Source: Canna indica (lineage: Eukaryota > Streptophyta > Magnoliopsida > Zingiberales > Cannaceae). Taken from it: a DNA stretch of 64,000 nt. Below the pieces are notes generated by a model. The model did no database searches, was not told where the DNA came from, and worked only from the letters and a program-made list of their open reading frames with translations. Positions 10,778 through 21,689 of the stretch are shown here, piece after piece. Numbering within the stretch: position 1 is the first letter of the stretch; each line of letters begins with the position of its first letter. Location of the stretch: NCBI GenBank assembly GCA_034359265.1, contig CP136894.1:34564501-34628500 (forward strand). The letters run 5' to 3'. The position numbers and the translations under genes were made by a program.

Positions 10778-12005
10778 TGTTGGTGAAATGGCCACACTAG
10801 AGGGGGGGTGAACAGTGTGTTTACTAATCTTTTCGCCTCATAGTGTGTATACTAATATTTATGTTTTAAATAACTTTAAAACATAAATGTTATATAAGGA
10901 TTACCCCCCATTTGGATTCAATAAAAATATCTAAAAAATCAAAATCCTTAAGAATCAAAATATAGTTTTTGGAATCTAGTACAAATTTCCAGAAAATAGA
11001 AATACTCTAATCTCTCGGTCAAATATGGGTATGCTAAAGGCTTCCAAAAATTCCTTTTAAATACCTCATTATCTAGTTTTTACCCAAGGAACAATTACCG
11101 CTATTTTTTGTGTCAAGAAAATATCTAGCTCATATAGCCCTCCAAGGAGCTCCCTCGGCTTAATGAATTTCAGGGCGGTTTTCGGCTTTGTTATCATCAA
11201 AACTGAGATTAAGACCAAGGTTGAAAACCTTAAGCCAACAATCTCCCACTTTTTGATGATACAAACATCCTTAAGAAAATATATTCATTAAAGCGCAAAG
11301 GAAATCAAACATGGGATTTCTCCACCTATCAACATGCATATCTACATAATGGAACTCCTTTATCTATATGCATGGTTAACCTATATTTTATTCCCTTTTT
11401 ACCTATATTTTTCTCCTCCTTTTGACATCACTCAAAAAGGGCAAGAAAAGTCAATCAAAAGTCAAAGTTGAAACTCCAAAAGATTTTTCAAAACCGCGAA
11501 AGTCTCAACTCAAAGGATGAAAGCCAAACATCGAATAAGAGACTAAGTCATACATGATATCGTGAAATGATAAATAAAATTCAAAACCAAGAATCATATA
11601 GTATATTAAGTATTGATATTTTCAAGTATCGGTCAAATAGTCAAAAATCATTTTAGAAATGATTTTTCTCATCAAATGAGTAAAACGATACTATAAGTGA
11701 ATTTAAAATATCATACTTCAAGTCTCATTTGAAAATCTAATGAAAATTTAAAGTAACGAAAAAATGAGCAACATGAGAAGAGTGATACTTTAGTGGCATT
11801 TTCGTAAATAAATGAGATTTTTATGACATTTTCAGAAATCATTCAAACTTTCAAAATACAAAGATATGGTCATGTAAAACATGTATATCAAGTCTGAACT
11901 AAAAAGATATCATTTTATCAAAATATGAACTTAGCACGATTTCATTCAAAGTAGGCATGAAAGCGTGAAAATGGCTAAGTATCAAAGTTTACTATCTACT
12001 CATGT
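10778..12005 (-). mobile_element. Minus-strand 3' end of a gag-only-type Copia element inside A1
   Basis: 10778-11240 is a short LTR (minus-strand TGTTGGCTTAAGG...TTTCACCAACA). Next to it, in minus sense, lies the polypurine tract CATCAAAAAGTGGGAGAT (11241-11258), then non-coding DNA up to about 12005. This matches the 3' region of element C, including the motif pair ...CATATAGATAAAGGAG and ...GATAGGTGGAG. The rest of the inserted element is absent. No matching target duplication is seen (ATGAT left, ATCTC at the LTR's right). A1 pol resumes at about 12005. Confidence 0.75.
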
Positions 12006-15000
12006 ATTCTCAAGCAAGTAGGAGCACATGGATCTTGGATAGTGGTTGCTCAAAACACATGACGGAAGACATCAACTTGTTTGCAACCCTATCAAGTAAG
12101 GATGGTGGATATGTAACGTTTGGAGACAATGCCAAAGGTAAGATTATTAGCATTGGAGATATAGGTATTCTTACCTACCCGTGTATTAAGAATATTTTTC
12201 TAGTTAATGGGTTGAAACATAACTTAATTAGCATATCTCAATTATGTGATAATGGTTACTTACTTATTTTTGAAGCATCTAAATGCATCTTTAGAAGTGC
12301 ACCATCTAACGATATAATGTTCATAGGAAATAGGCAAGAAAATATTTACACTTTAGTCTTGAATGTTTTGCCTAATCCTCATGTTAGATGTTTAGTTGCC
12401 ATGGAAAATGATTCTTGGTTGTGGCATAGAAGGCTAGGACATACTAGCATGAGCCTCATCCAAGATATAACAAAAAAGTATTTAGTCAAAGGAATACCAA
12501 AAAAAAAATTCTAAAAAGATAAACTTTAATGCATGTCAACATGGAAAACAAGTTAAATCTTCATTTCATAGTATTAATCAAGTTACCACATCTAGAATAC
12601 TTGAACTTATGCACATGGATCTCTTTGGTCCTTGTGATGTTGCTAGTCTAGATGGTAAACTATATTGTTATGTTTTGGTTGACAATTTTTCAAGATTCAC
12701 ATGGGTTTTCTTCTTAGCTAAGAAAAATAAAACTTTTAATTTCTTTAAAAAATTGGCTAGGAGAGTTATAAATGAAAAAGAAATTTCAATATTCAAAATT
12801 AGGAGTGATAATGGTGGGGAATCTTAAAATAATTTTTTTTCTGATTTTTGTGATGATTTAGGTATTGAGCATACCTTCTCTTCCCCTGGAACCCCCCAAC
12901 AAAATGGATTGGTTGAGATGAAGAATAGAACTTTACAAAAAATGGCTAGGACCATGCTTTGTGAAAATAGTTTGCCAAAGTATTTTTGGGTCGAAGCCAT
13001 AAATACCTATTGTTATGTACTTAATTGTGTTTTATTAAGACCTAAAATCAAGAAAATACTTTTTGAGCTTTGGAATAATAGAATCCCAAGTGTGGGATAT
13101 TTTTGTGTTTTTGGACATAAATGTTTCATCTTAAACACTAAGGAGCATCTAGGAAAATTTGACTCTAAATTCGATGAAGATATTTTCTTAGGTTACTCTA
13201 ATAATTCTAAGGCCTATAGAGTTTATAATCGGAGAACTATGATTGTTGAAGAATCTATGCATGTTACTTTTGATGAAACTAATTATTCTTCTAGAAATGT
13301 TAAGATTGTGAATGTATGTGAGGAACTTGAGGAACTAACATTTCATAACAAGGAGATTGAAGATAAAAACAATGAGGAAACTCACCATGAAGAACCTTCA
13401 TTCTCAACTCTACCTCAAGATGATGATGAAGAAGAAGAGAAAGCTCTACCACCTCTCCCCAAAGGGTACTGATTGATAAGAGATCATCCAATGGATCAAG
13501 TCATTGGAGAACAACCAACGGGAGTGGTAACATGTTCTAAACTTAAAAATATTTGTCAATATGTAGCGTTCATATCTCAAGTAGAGCCAAAAAATATTAA
13601 GGAAGCAATAGAAGATGAATTTTGGATAATTGCCAAGCAAGAGGAGCTAAATCAATTTGTTAGGATGAAGTTTAGGACTTAGTACCTAGACCTAGCAAAC
13701 AAACCACAATTGGGACTAAATTGGTATTTAGAAATAAGTTAGATGAAGGAGGTTTAGTCATTAGAAACAAAGCTAGGTTAGTGGCCCAATGGTATAATCA
13801 AGAAGAAGGAATAGATTATAATGAAACTTATGCTCCTATAGCTAGATGAGAGGCAATTCTCATGCTTTTGGCTTTATGCAAGTTTTAAAGGTTTTAAACT
13901 TTTTCAAATGAAAGTTAAAATTGTTTTTTTTAATAATTTTATTGATGAAGAAGTTTATGTTGAACGACCTCCTGGATTTGAAAGTTTTGAGTTTCAAAAT
14001 CATGTTTTTAAACTTAAAAAGGCTTTGTATGGTTTAAAACAAGCCCCTAGGACTTGGTATGAAAGGCTTTCTACATTTTGGATTGATCAAGGTTTTAGCA
14101 TTGAAAAAGCCGATGTTTCTCTTTTTATAAAAAATAATAAAAATAATATATTACTAGTGCAAATTTATGTTGATGATATAATATTTGGTGCTACTAATGC
14201 ATTGCTTTGTGAGTGGTTTGCTAAGTATATGCAAGAAGAATTTGAGATGAGCATGGTGGGAGAAGTTTCCTTCATGCTTGGTCTCCAAATCAAGCAAACC
14301 AACAAAGAGATCTTCATAAATCAAGCCAAGTACACAAAGGAGCTCATTAAAAAGTTCGGGATGAATTAAGCCAAGATAGCTTCTACACCAATGAGCACAT
14401 CAATCAAGCTTGACAAAGATGCAGATGGTGTGAAAGTAGATGAAAAACGATATCGAGGTATGATCAGAAGCCTTTTTATTTAACCGCAAGTAGACCCGAT
14501 GTCATGTTTAGTGTTTGTGCATGTGCTAGGTTTCAATCGTGTCCTAAAATGTCTCATTTAAGTGTTGTTAAACACATATTGAGATATTTGAAAGACACAG
14601 TTGATTTAGGGTTATGGTATCCATGCAATGTATCTTTTGACATAATTGGTTTTTCGGATGCCGATTTTGCCGGGTGTGAAATAGATAGAAAAGGCACTAG
14701 TGGGTGTTGCCAATTCCTTAGAATGAGTCTTGTTTCTTGGTTTTCCAAGAAACAAAACTCGGTTTCACTTTCAACTACCGAAGGTAAAATACACCGCTGC
14801 GGCTAGTTGTTGTGCACAAGTCCTTTGGATGAATCACACTCTTTTAGATTATGGACTTAAATATTCATGTATACCCATACATTGTGATAATAGTAGTGCA
14901 ATTAATTTAACAAAAAATCTAATTTTACATTCTAGGACTAAGAACATTGATCTAAGGCACCATTTTCTTAAGGATAATATAGCTAAGTGAAATATATTCG

Positions 15001-15085
15001 TAGAATTTGTATCCACCGATAAGCAACTTGTGGATATATTTACAAAACCCTTAAATAAAGAAAGCTTTACAAATCTAAGAATGTA
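12002..15085 (+). pseudogene. pol: A1 pol: protease, integrase, RT, RNase H
   Basis: Domains in order: protease with STWILDSGCSKHMT (12027-12062, DSG kept); GAG-pre-integrase 'WLWHRRLGH' (12418-12444); integrase with the first D in HMDLFGP (12612), RSDNGGES (12804-12827, followed by a stop) and 'GLVEMKNRTL' (12907); RT with 'KKALYGLKQAPRTW' (14020) and the catalytic box YVDDII (14167-14184); RNase H with 'DADFAGCEIDRKGTSG' (14658) and 'KNIDLRHHFLKDNIAK' (14941-14988). Frame breaks occur at about 12512, 12825, 13470, 13680-13900, 14367, 14480 and 14780. RT residues place it with SIRE/Opie-type Copia. Catalytic residues are largely kept, so decay is recent to moderate. Confidence 0.9.
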
Positions 15086-15555
15086 ATTAAGGATTTGTGT
15101 TTTGCCGCGTGTTTAAAATTTCAAAATTTACATGTATTTTGAAAAATTATATTTCATGTAGTATCATCACATTTATGTAATGCCTTGTAATGGGGCTTTG
15201 TGACTTATTGATGTTTGTCTTTTATAAGCTTACATTGATAGGAATGACTATAGTGATAGATGATACTCGGTTTTATGGTTTTCTCAGTTTTATTAATGAA
15301 ACTCATTAATAGTAGCTTGGTTCTTGCACTTTTTGATTGATGTCAAAAGGAGAAGAAAAAGCAAGGTCACATTTGTTTTATAATGCATATAGATAGGAGG
15401 AGTTATAAGCTTGATATGCATATTGATAGGGGGAGCATATGTCAAATTGCGATATAGGTATGTATGACTTAACTCAAACTCACAAATGATACTTAGAGTA
15501 CTTAGAGTTTTATATAATTTCATGTCTTGTTTGTCATCATCAAAAAGGGGAAGAT
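15086..15555 (+). promoter_or_regulatory. A1 3' untranslated region with repeated PPT-like motifs
   Basis: Non-coding stretch between the end of RNase H and the 3' LTR. It carries TGCATATAGATAGGAGGAG (15384-15402) and TGATAGGGGGAG (15424-15435), and ends with the LTR-adjacent polypurine tract AAAAAGGGGAAGA (15542-15554). The same paired motif occurs before the 3' LTR of C and of the fragment in A1, so it is a shared cis element of these families. Confidence 0.7.
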
Positions 15556-16825
15556 TGTTGGCCCAAGGGTTCTCCTTAGGCCTCGATCTCTATTTTGATA
15601 ATAACAAACATGTATTTAATATATTTGTGAAGTTTTGAGTTCAGGTTGAGGTTCCGATACGCGCGCGAACTTCGCTCGAAGAAATGCAAAAAATCGGCAA
15701 AAAAAGCTCCGACGTAAATCATGTAGAATTTATAGATTACTAAGTAGATTTCATATAATATACCTCTAGGATTAAATCCCAAGCCTATTTCTAATGTTAT
15801 CCAAGTCAAAACTTGGTAACGGAACCCGAAAACAAAGCGCGCAACAAAACAAGTATAAAAAATAGCCTCAGCCCAGATTCAGTCGACCACCTGGTCGACC
15901 GACGGAAGCAAAAATGAGGCAAAAAGGTGGAGCTCGACATTCGGTCGACCGGTTGGTCGACCGCCCGAAGTCAGAAAACAACAGAGGAAATTTGGTCGAC
16001 CAGGCGGTCGAACGAATGTAGCCAGAAAAGGGCAGTAGGCTCACAGTCGTTGGGCGGTCGATTAGTCGGTCGACCGACGATTGATCGGCAAGCGATCGAA
16101 AGGCGTCCAACGGGCAGAAAAACACCTGTTGGAGTGTACTACCGAGTGAGGGATTATAAATACCCCTCACCAACCTCTTTTAAAGTCTTTTAACAATGAT
16201 TAGTGCATTCCTAAGAGAGATTTAAGCCTTCAAAGATCGATTTGCGCTCGCTTGCTTCGCTGGTAGCTTCATCTTCCTCAAGCGATCATCTCATCTCAAC
16301 TTCGCCAACAATTCAAGCTCACCATCTTGAAGAGTTGGAGACCTGGAAGGCTTTGGAAGGAGCTCACAATTGTGGTTTCATTTTTAGATCATTCTTTGTG
16401 TGGAAGGCTTTGGAAGGAGCTCACCATTTTAATTGCAGTTCTTATTGTTAGCTTGTTAGGTGTGCTAGTGTAAACACTTAGGGTTTACATTGTAGAATTG
16501 TGTTTTGCCTAGGAGAATAGGTTCGAGGCATTCTCAAAGGGTTGAGAAGGAAGTCCTCGGTTGTATTCAAAGGGAAACACAGTCTATAAAGTGTTGGTTA
16601 GAAATCCTTGGTGTGGAACTAAGGTAGTGGAGTAGGCAGTTGGTCGAACCACTCTAATTGCTTGTGTTTGCGTTGTGATGCTTATTTGATCTTAATTGCT
16701 ATTTATAATTGTCAAGCATCGTAATTTAGTTGAACGATTAATTTGGTTGCATTAGAAATCGAATAGAAGTTAAAACTCACCCAACACTATTCAACCCCCC
16801 TTCTTGTGTGAGTATTCGATCAACA
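15556..16825 (+). repeat. 3' LTR of A1
   Basis: 1270 bp, TGTTGGCCC...GATCAACA, followed by target duplication TGAAG (16826-16830). It retains the 15874-15965 block with four GGTCGACC-type sites lost from the 5' LTR. It also has a small local duplication near 16398-16424, repeating GGAAGGCTTTGGAAGGAGC from 16347. TATAAATA is at 16155-16162. Confidence 0.92.
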
Positions 16826-16830
16826 TGAAG

Positions 16831-17420
16831 GCTCTAAAGTCTCCTCATTCCTACTCTTCTAAGTTAGTTTCTTAATCATCATCACTCCAAGTAGCAGTGA
16901 ATAACTTCTTGATCTTCCTCTAAAGATTTGGGCATTCTGATTTCACGTATCCAAATCCTTCACATTCAAAGCATTGAATGACTTTGAACTTCTATTTGGG
17001 ATCATCTTTTTGTCTAGACGACTAACTTGTTCTATTTTCTCCAGCAAAGAAGTGTGACTTGGAACTGGTAAACTCAGGCGGTTGAAACTACTGCTTGAAC
17101 TACAAATCAGACTGTAAGTTCTGGTTTACCCTAAAATCTCTTGAAATTGCATCCATCTCCTCTTTAGAACAATCCTCTAACATGATATCTCATCCTCAGT
17201 CGCTCCGAAAGCAAGGTTTTTTTCTTTTCTTTATGAGAATACTTTTCTGATAATTCCAACTCATAAATTTCAAATTTCCCATCATAGTGTTAAGAGTAAT
17301 AGAAGATGGGTCATGAACTTCACTTTTGGCAACAACTTTCATATCAAATTTGATAGGCGTGGATCTGAAAACTTTCGTTACTATCTTTTCTGCATGAGAT
17401 CTTTGATACGCCCATAAAAA
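16831..17420 (-). pseudogene. gag: S1 gag N-terminal part with zinc knuckle
   Basis: Minus-strand frames give 'STPIKFDMKVVAKSEVHDPSS' (about 17365-17300) and 'LNTMMGNLKF' (near 17290), the conserved Sirevirus gag block, then a CCHC-like knuckle at about 16975-16930. Several stops and shifts interrupt it. Continuity with 8044-8642 across A1 and the shared TGAAG duplication show it is the same gag. Upstream of 17420 the sequence switches to the RhoGDI-bearing segment. Confidence 0.7.
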
Positions 17421-17422
17421 TC

Positions 17423-17645
17423 TTGTATGCTTTTCTCTTCTGCCGTCTTCAAATTCTCAAATCTAGTGTTCCTGTGGTCTCCACCGTCTCACACCAGATC
17501 AACGCCGTCTCCATCTTCACTTGCACCCGACGGATCCCGGGTGATCTCGTCAGCCGCCTCTCTAAGCTCCTCGGCGTGCTTTACATTGCCACCGGTGATC
17601 TCGTCCACAAGGAGCTCGCCTCCTTGGGTCCTCTCTCTAAGTAGG
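17423..17645 (+). other. Unidentified exon-like fragment
   Basis: GC-richer than its surroundings, with two overlapping plus-strand frames (73 and 80 codons). The 73-codon frame ends '...LSKLLGVLYIATGDLVHKEL...' followed by a stop at 17642, and a possible donor GTATAA follows at once. I do not recognise a family. Its base composition and position next to RhoGDI exons suggest a host-gene exon, either the 5' part of that locus or a separate captured piece. A sequence-database search would decide. Confidence 0.35.
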
Positions 17646-17689
17646 TATAATGTGATAACTTATACCTGAATAGTTCTTTGAACTGCATA

Positions 17690-18476
17690 AAGGGCTTGAT
17701 TTGGGGCCTCAGGTCAGCATCAAAGACCAATTAGAGAAAGACAAGGTTAGGCTGCGACTCCTCTCCCTCTCAAAACTTTCAAATCTCTTGCTTTCCTGAC
17801 CAATTTAGTCGTGCCTGTACGCGCGGAAGCAGGATGATGAGAGCTTGAGAAAGTGCAAAGAACAACTTTTGGGAAGTGTTGATTTGAATTATGTGGGAGG
17901 TAAGACCCTACTTTTTCTCTCCAACTTTTGTCCATCAAACTTTGTTCCATAGCAGAGTTAGTCCCTATCTTTGTTCAACTGTTGCTTTTTTCTCTTTACC
18001 TCCTCTAATTTCTAATGTGGCCTAGTAATTATGTTTTAATTTTGCTCTGATTATTTAATTTCTCATTCAATAGTTTATAAGCACCCAAGATCTCCGAATG
18101 ATATTAGCAAAGCATACTGAACTTCCTAAGGAAAAAAGGAAAGAAAGGAAAATAATAAGCAATCTATAAAAAGTTTACTCAATTTTGTCACTCAATTTCT
18201 AGAGGTTTAATTATGCTTCAAACATATTTAGAATGGTACTTACATTTGGTTTGCTCATACTTCACCATGATGTAGAAACGTTGGAGCATGAAGTTAAGAT
18301 CTCTCCTGGAAGACCTGACATTGTCCTCCCACTTCCTGTGGTTCTAAATTCTAAGGGTGTATGGTTTACCTTAGAGAAAGGCAGTCAATACAAATTGATA
18401 TTTTCCTTCACCGTCAACAATAATATTGCATGTGGTCTGAGATACACCAACACAGTATGGAAGACTGGTGTTAAAG
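17690..18476 (+). pseudogene. Rho GDP-dissociation inhibitor (RhoGDI) gene fragment, three exons
   Basis: RhoGDI extracts prenylated ROP/RAC GTPases from membranes and holds them GDP-bound in the cytosol. Exon pieces are about 17693-17745 ('LGPQVSIKDQLEKDK'), 17833-17899 ('DDESLRKCKEQLLGSVDLNYVG') and 18276-18476 ('...ISPGRPDIVLPLP...KGVWFTLEKG...YTNTVWKTGVK'). All internal borders are GT...AG and the phases join without a stop. These cover the N-terminal helical arm and first half of the immunoglobulin-like domain. The last part of the domain, with the rest of the prenyl pocket, is missing: Copia-2 begins 55 bases after the exon-3 donor. A Cys stands where plant RhoGDIs usually have Trp in RKWKEQ. 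It may be a gene broken by the insertion or a captured fragment. Confidence 0.85.
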
Positions 18477-18530
18477 GTTGGTTTTCTGTTCCAATTTTTT
18501 CCAAAGCAATTTACTTTCCGTTCTCAATCT

Positions 18531-18748
18531 TGTTGCCCAGAATAGAATAACAAGGAAACAAGATGTATCACACAAAGAACTCAAGCGAAGGAAGAATGAG
18601 AAAACAACAAGAATAGCTTTTATTCTTCCAGAAAAGAACTGATTACCAAAGTCGATACAAATCATTACATCACCAGTTCTCTTTATATTCCTAATACATG
18701 CTACAAGAAATGAAAGAAGATTGAACAACTATATTAACAGAGTAAACT
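18531..18748 (-). repeat. 3' LTR of Copia-2
   Basis: Minus-strand 3' LTR; matches 23447-23664 along its length with a few substitutions (TGGGC against TGAGC near the outer end). Minus-strand frames overlapping it are LTR sequence, not genes. Confidence 0.88.
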
Positions 18749-18764
18749 GTTCCTTACTCCTACA

Positions 18765-21680
18765 GTAGTTAACCTCAATAATGTTGTCTGCAACCAGCTC
18801 ACGAATAAAGTGCAGTTTGATATCAATATGTCTGGATTTCGAATGACAAAATGGATTCTTAGTCATAGCAATTGCTCACTGATTATCACATCTGATCTCA
18901 ATTGGTTCATAAATTTTCTAGTTTAAATCATTTAAAACTTTTTGCAGCCACACAGCTTGACGTGCAGCTCCAGTTAAAGCTACATATTATGCTTCAGCAA
19001 TAGATAAAGTTGTAGCAGTTTCCTTCTTCGATTCCCAGCATATAATCCTAGCTCCACATGAAAATACAAACCCGGATGTGCTTCTTCTATCATCAATTGA
19101 CCCTGCCCAATCTGAGTCAGTATAACCAAGTAAATTGAACCTAGCTTTTCGATGATACACCAAACCAAAATCTGCAGTTCCTTTTATATACCGCAGAATC
19201 CTTTTAGCAGCCACCAGGTGATGCTTCTTTGGCGTATGCATGAATCTAGAGAGTATATTAACAGGAAATACTATATCTGGACGAGTATGAGTCAAATACA
19301 TAAGACTACCAATTAATTTCCTGTAATAACCTGTATCAGTTTCTTCATCTTCTTCCTTTGATCCAAGTTTTATACCAGTACTCATAGGGGTCAGAACTGG
19401 CTTGCATTCATTTATTCCGAAGCGTTGTAAAAGATCTTTAGCATACTTACATTGAGCAATGCTGATCCACTCCTTGTTTTGATTGATCTCTAGCCTAGAA
19501 AATATTTCAATTTTCCAAGGTTTGTCATCTCAAAGTGCTCAAATAGTTCCTGCTTGAATTCACAAAGAAACTTGTCATTGTTACCAGTAAGTATCAAATC
19601 ATCGACATAAAGTCAAATAACAAGACTACAATCTTTATAATGCTGAGTATACAGAGTGTCATCATGCAAGCTTCTCAGTAAGCCATGATTGACAAAATAG
19701 CTATCAATTTTGGAGTACCAGGCCCTTGGTGCCTTTCAAACCGTATAGTGCCCTTTTTAATCGATACACCTTTCCTTCTTCTTTGACAAACCCCTCTGGT
19801 TGCTGAACAAACACCTCCTCAATAAGTTCCCCATTAAGAAAAGCAGATTTAACATCAAGTTGATACAAAAACCAATTTTGAACAGTAGCATAGGACAGAA
19901 CTGTTCTAATTGTCTCAACTCGAGCTACAGGAGCAAATGTCTCCTTGTAGTCTACTCCTTCACACTGCATAAAACCCTTGGCCACTAATCTTGCTTTGAA
20001 TCTAGATATAGAACCATCAGAGTTATACTTAACTTTATATATCCATTTCAAATCAACAGCACTCTTACCATTCGGCAAATCAGCAAGTTGCCATGTATTG
20101 TGTTTTTCAATGGCCTCATTCTTCTTCCATGGCTCTCTGCCACTTAGGATTTTTGCTTGCTTCTAGGAAATTGACAGGCTCGATAATTTTAACTGAATTG
20201 CATACCTTAATTTGCTCATAAATTTCCTAAAGAATTCTGTGTTTTTGTGGCCCTTCATCCTCTGCCTCTGATGAGTTAGACAAATCACTAGTAGTATCCT
20301 GAGTGTTATTAAAGTCATGTCCTTCACTTATAGCTTCAACATTAGCAGACACTTCGTCATCTCCATCAATCAAAGCAGGAAGCTTTCTGGTTGAATCAGC
20401 CTTGTTGTTCCAGTCCCAACTATTGCTTTCATCTATCTGAACGACCCTGCTTATTAGAAGCTTATGATCAAATAAACGATAAGCCTTTGATTCAAGTGCA
20501 ATTATCATCAAGTTTCTTTCTAAGTTGACCAGGAGTATGCACATAAGCTGAGCTTCCAAATACTCTAAAGTGAGCTACTTTAGGTTTGTAACCAAACAAG
20601 GCTTCAAAAGGAGTTTTGTTCTTTACAACAGAGGAATAACACCTGTTCATGAGATACACAGCAGTCTGAGCTGCTTCTGCCCATAAAAACTTAGGTAGTT
20701 GCTTTTCTTTTAGCATCATTTGAGCATCTCTATGATGCACCTATTTTTCCTCTCAGCAACTCCATTTTGCTAAGGAGAATAGGCAGTAGTAAGTTGTCTC
20801 TTAATTCCGTTCGTAGTGCAGAATTCCACAAACTTATTTGAAAGAAATTCTCCACCCCTATCAGTTCTAAAAACTTTGATAGATCTACTGAATTCTTACT
20901 CAACCTTTGATTTAAACTCTTTGAACTTATCAAATGCTTCTTTTTATTTAATGAAATCAATCCACGTGTATCTGCTACTATCATCAACAAAAATTATAAA
21001 GTAGTGCTTACCATTGTGAGAATCTTCTTGCATAGGCCCACATATGTCAGATTGAATTATCTCTAGCTTTTCATCTGCCTTGTAGCTGGCCTTATTTGGA
21101 AATGTTGCCATATGCATTTTACCAAGAGCACAACCTTTGCAGATATGTGACATTTTACCTTTGATTCCTTCCATGCCAATGACCATGGTTTCATCATTCA
21201 GCTTCTTCAAATACTCAACGTTTAGATGTCCATATCGACAATGCCACAGTATATCAGGGTCACACAATTCAGCTTTGAGAGCACAGTTAGCCTCATAGGG
21301 ATTGAATGAGAACAAATTATTTTTGGCAACTAGAACAGTGATCAACTCTGATGATTTAGTGCTATCAGTATAAACAATGCAAGAGTTATCTTCGAATAGA
21401 AGAGTGAAGCCTTCCTTCATGAGCTGGCCAACACTCAGCAGATTAGAATTCAAATCTGGAACATACAAAACATTTCTAATAGTTGTGTGCTTCTAGTTAT
21501 CAACACAAATATCACCTTTCCCTAGAGCTTTGCGAATTGCGCCATCTCCAAATTTGACACTAGCAGACTGTCGACGATCAAGAGTCAAAAAACAACCTTC
21601 TTCGGCTGTCATGTGATTACTACAGCCGCTATGAAGATACCAGTTCAGAGTCCTACTTTCTTGAATAGTAGCCATCAATA
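18765..21680 (-). pseudogene. pol: Copia-2 pol: protease, integrase, RT, RNase H
   Basis: In minus sense: protease 'LNWYLHSGCSNHMT' (about 21650; the usual DSG reads HSG); GAG-pre-integrase 'LWHCRYGHLN' (21245); integrase 'IIQSDICGPM' (21060) and 'FVDDSSRYTWIDF' (20985), with the middle of the core frame-shifted near 20940-20750; 'LPKFLWAEAAQTAVYLMNR' (20695); RT from 20078 ('VDLKWIYKVKYNSDGSISRFK') with 'VKSAFLNGELIEEVFVQQP' (19857) and YVDDLILT (about 19610-19590); RNase H 'YTDSDWAGSIDDRRSTSG' (19130). Stops and shifts at about 21500, 20950, 20740, 20230, 19705, 19540 and 18985 make it inactive. Loss of the protease Asp alone would disable processing. Confidence 0.88.
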
Positions 21681-21689
21681 TAACTTCAT

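Larger units (their letters stand above)
8648..16825 (+). mobile_element. A1: complete plus-strand Sirevirus-like Copia element, target duplication TGAAG
   Basis: Two LTRs (8648-9827 and 15556-16825) begin TGTTGGCCCAAGGG and end GATCAACA (5' copy GATCAATA). They are flanked by TGAAG at 8643-8647 and 16826-16830. A tRNA-iMet primer site follows the first LTR and a polypurine tract AAAAAGGGGAAGA (15542-15554) precedes the second. Gag and pol lie in the order protease, integrase, RT, RNase H, which is Copia. The RT signature YVDDIIFGATN, the gag zinc knuckle and the PPT sequence fit the SIRE/Opie lineage. Stops, frameshifts and an inserted fragment (10778-12005) make it non-autonomous. It lies inside S1 gag, so it is younger than S1. 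Confidence 0.93.
2183..17420 (-). mobile_element. S1: degenerate Sirevirus-type Copia element, minus strand
   Basis: Reading on the minus strand from 17420 down: gag N-terminal half and zinc knuckle (17420-16831), [element A1 inserted], gag coiled coil and second knuckle (8642-8044), protease, GAG-pre-integrase and scraps of RT/RNase H (8030-7049), an env-like gene (6491-2938) and PPT-bearing repeats (2905-2183). Gag with coiled coil, an env-like ORF after pol and several AAAGGGGGAGA tracts before the 3' LTR are the known hallmarks of Sireviruses. Neither LTR is present: the 5' side stops at the RhoGDI-bearing segment and the 3' side at the LTR ending at 2182. All genes are broken. Confidence 0.8.

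Noticed and set aside
18526..18530. Target duplication for Copia-2
   Set aside because: AATCT on the left has no match beside 23664; the ends may have been altered, so no duplication is claimed.
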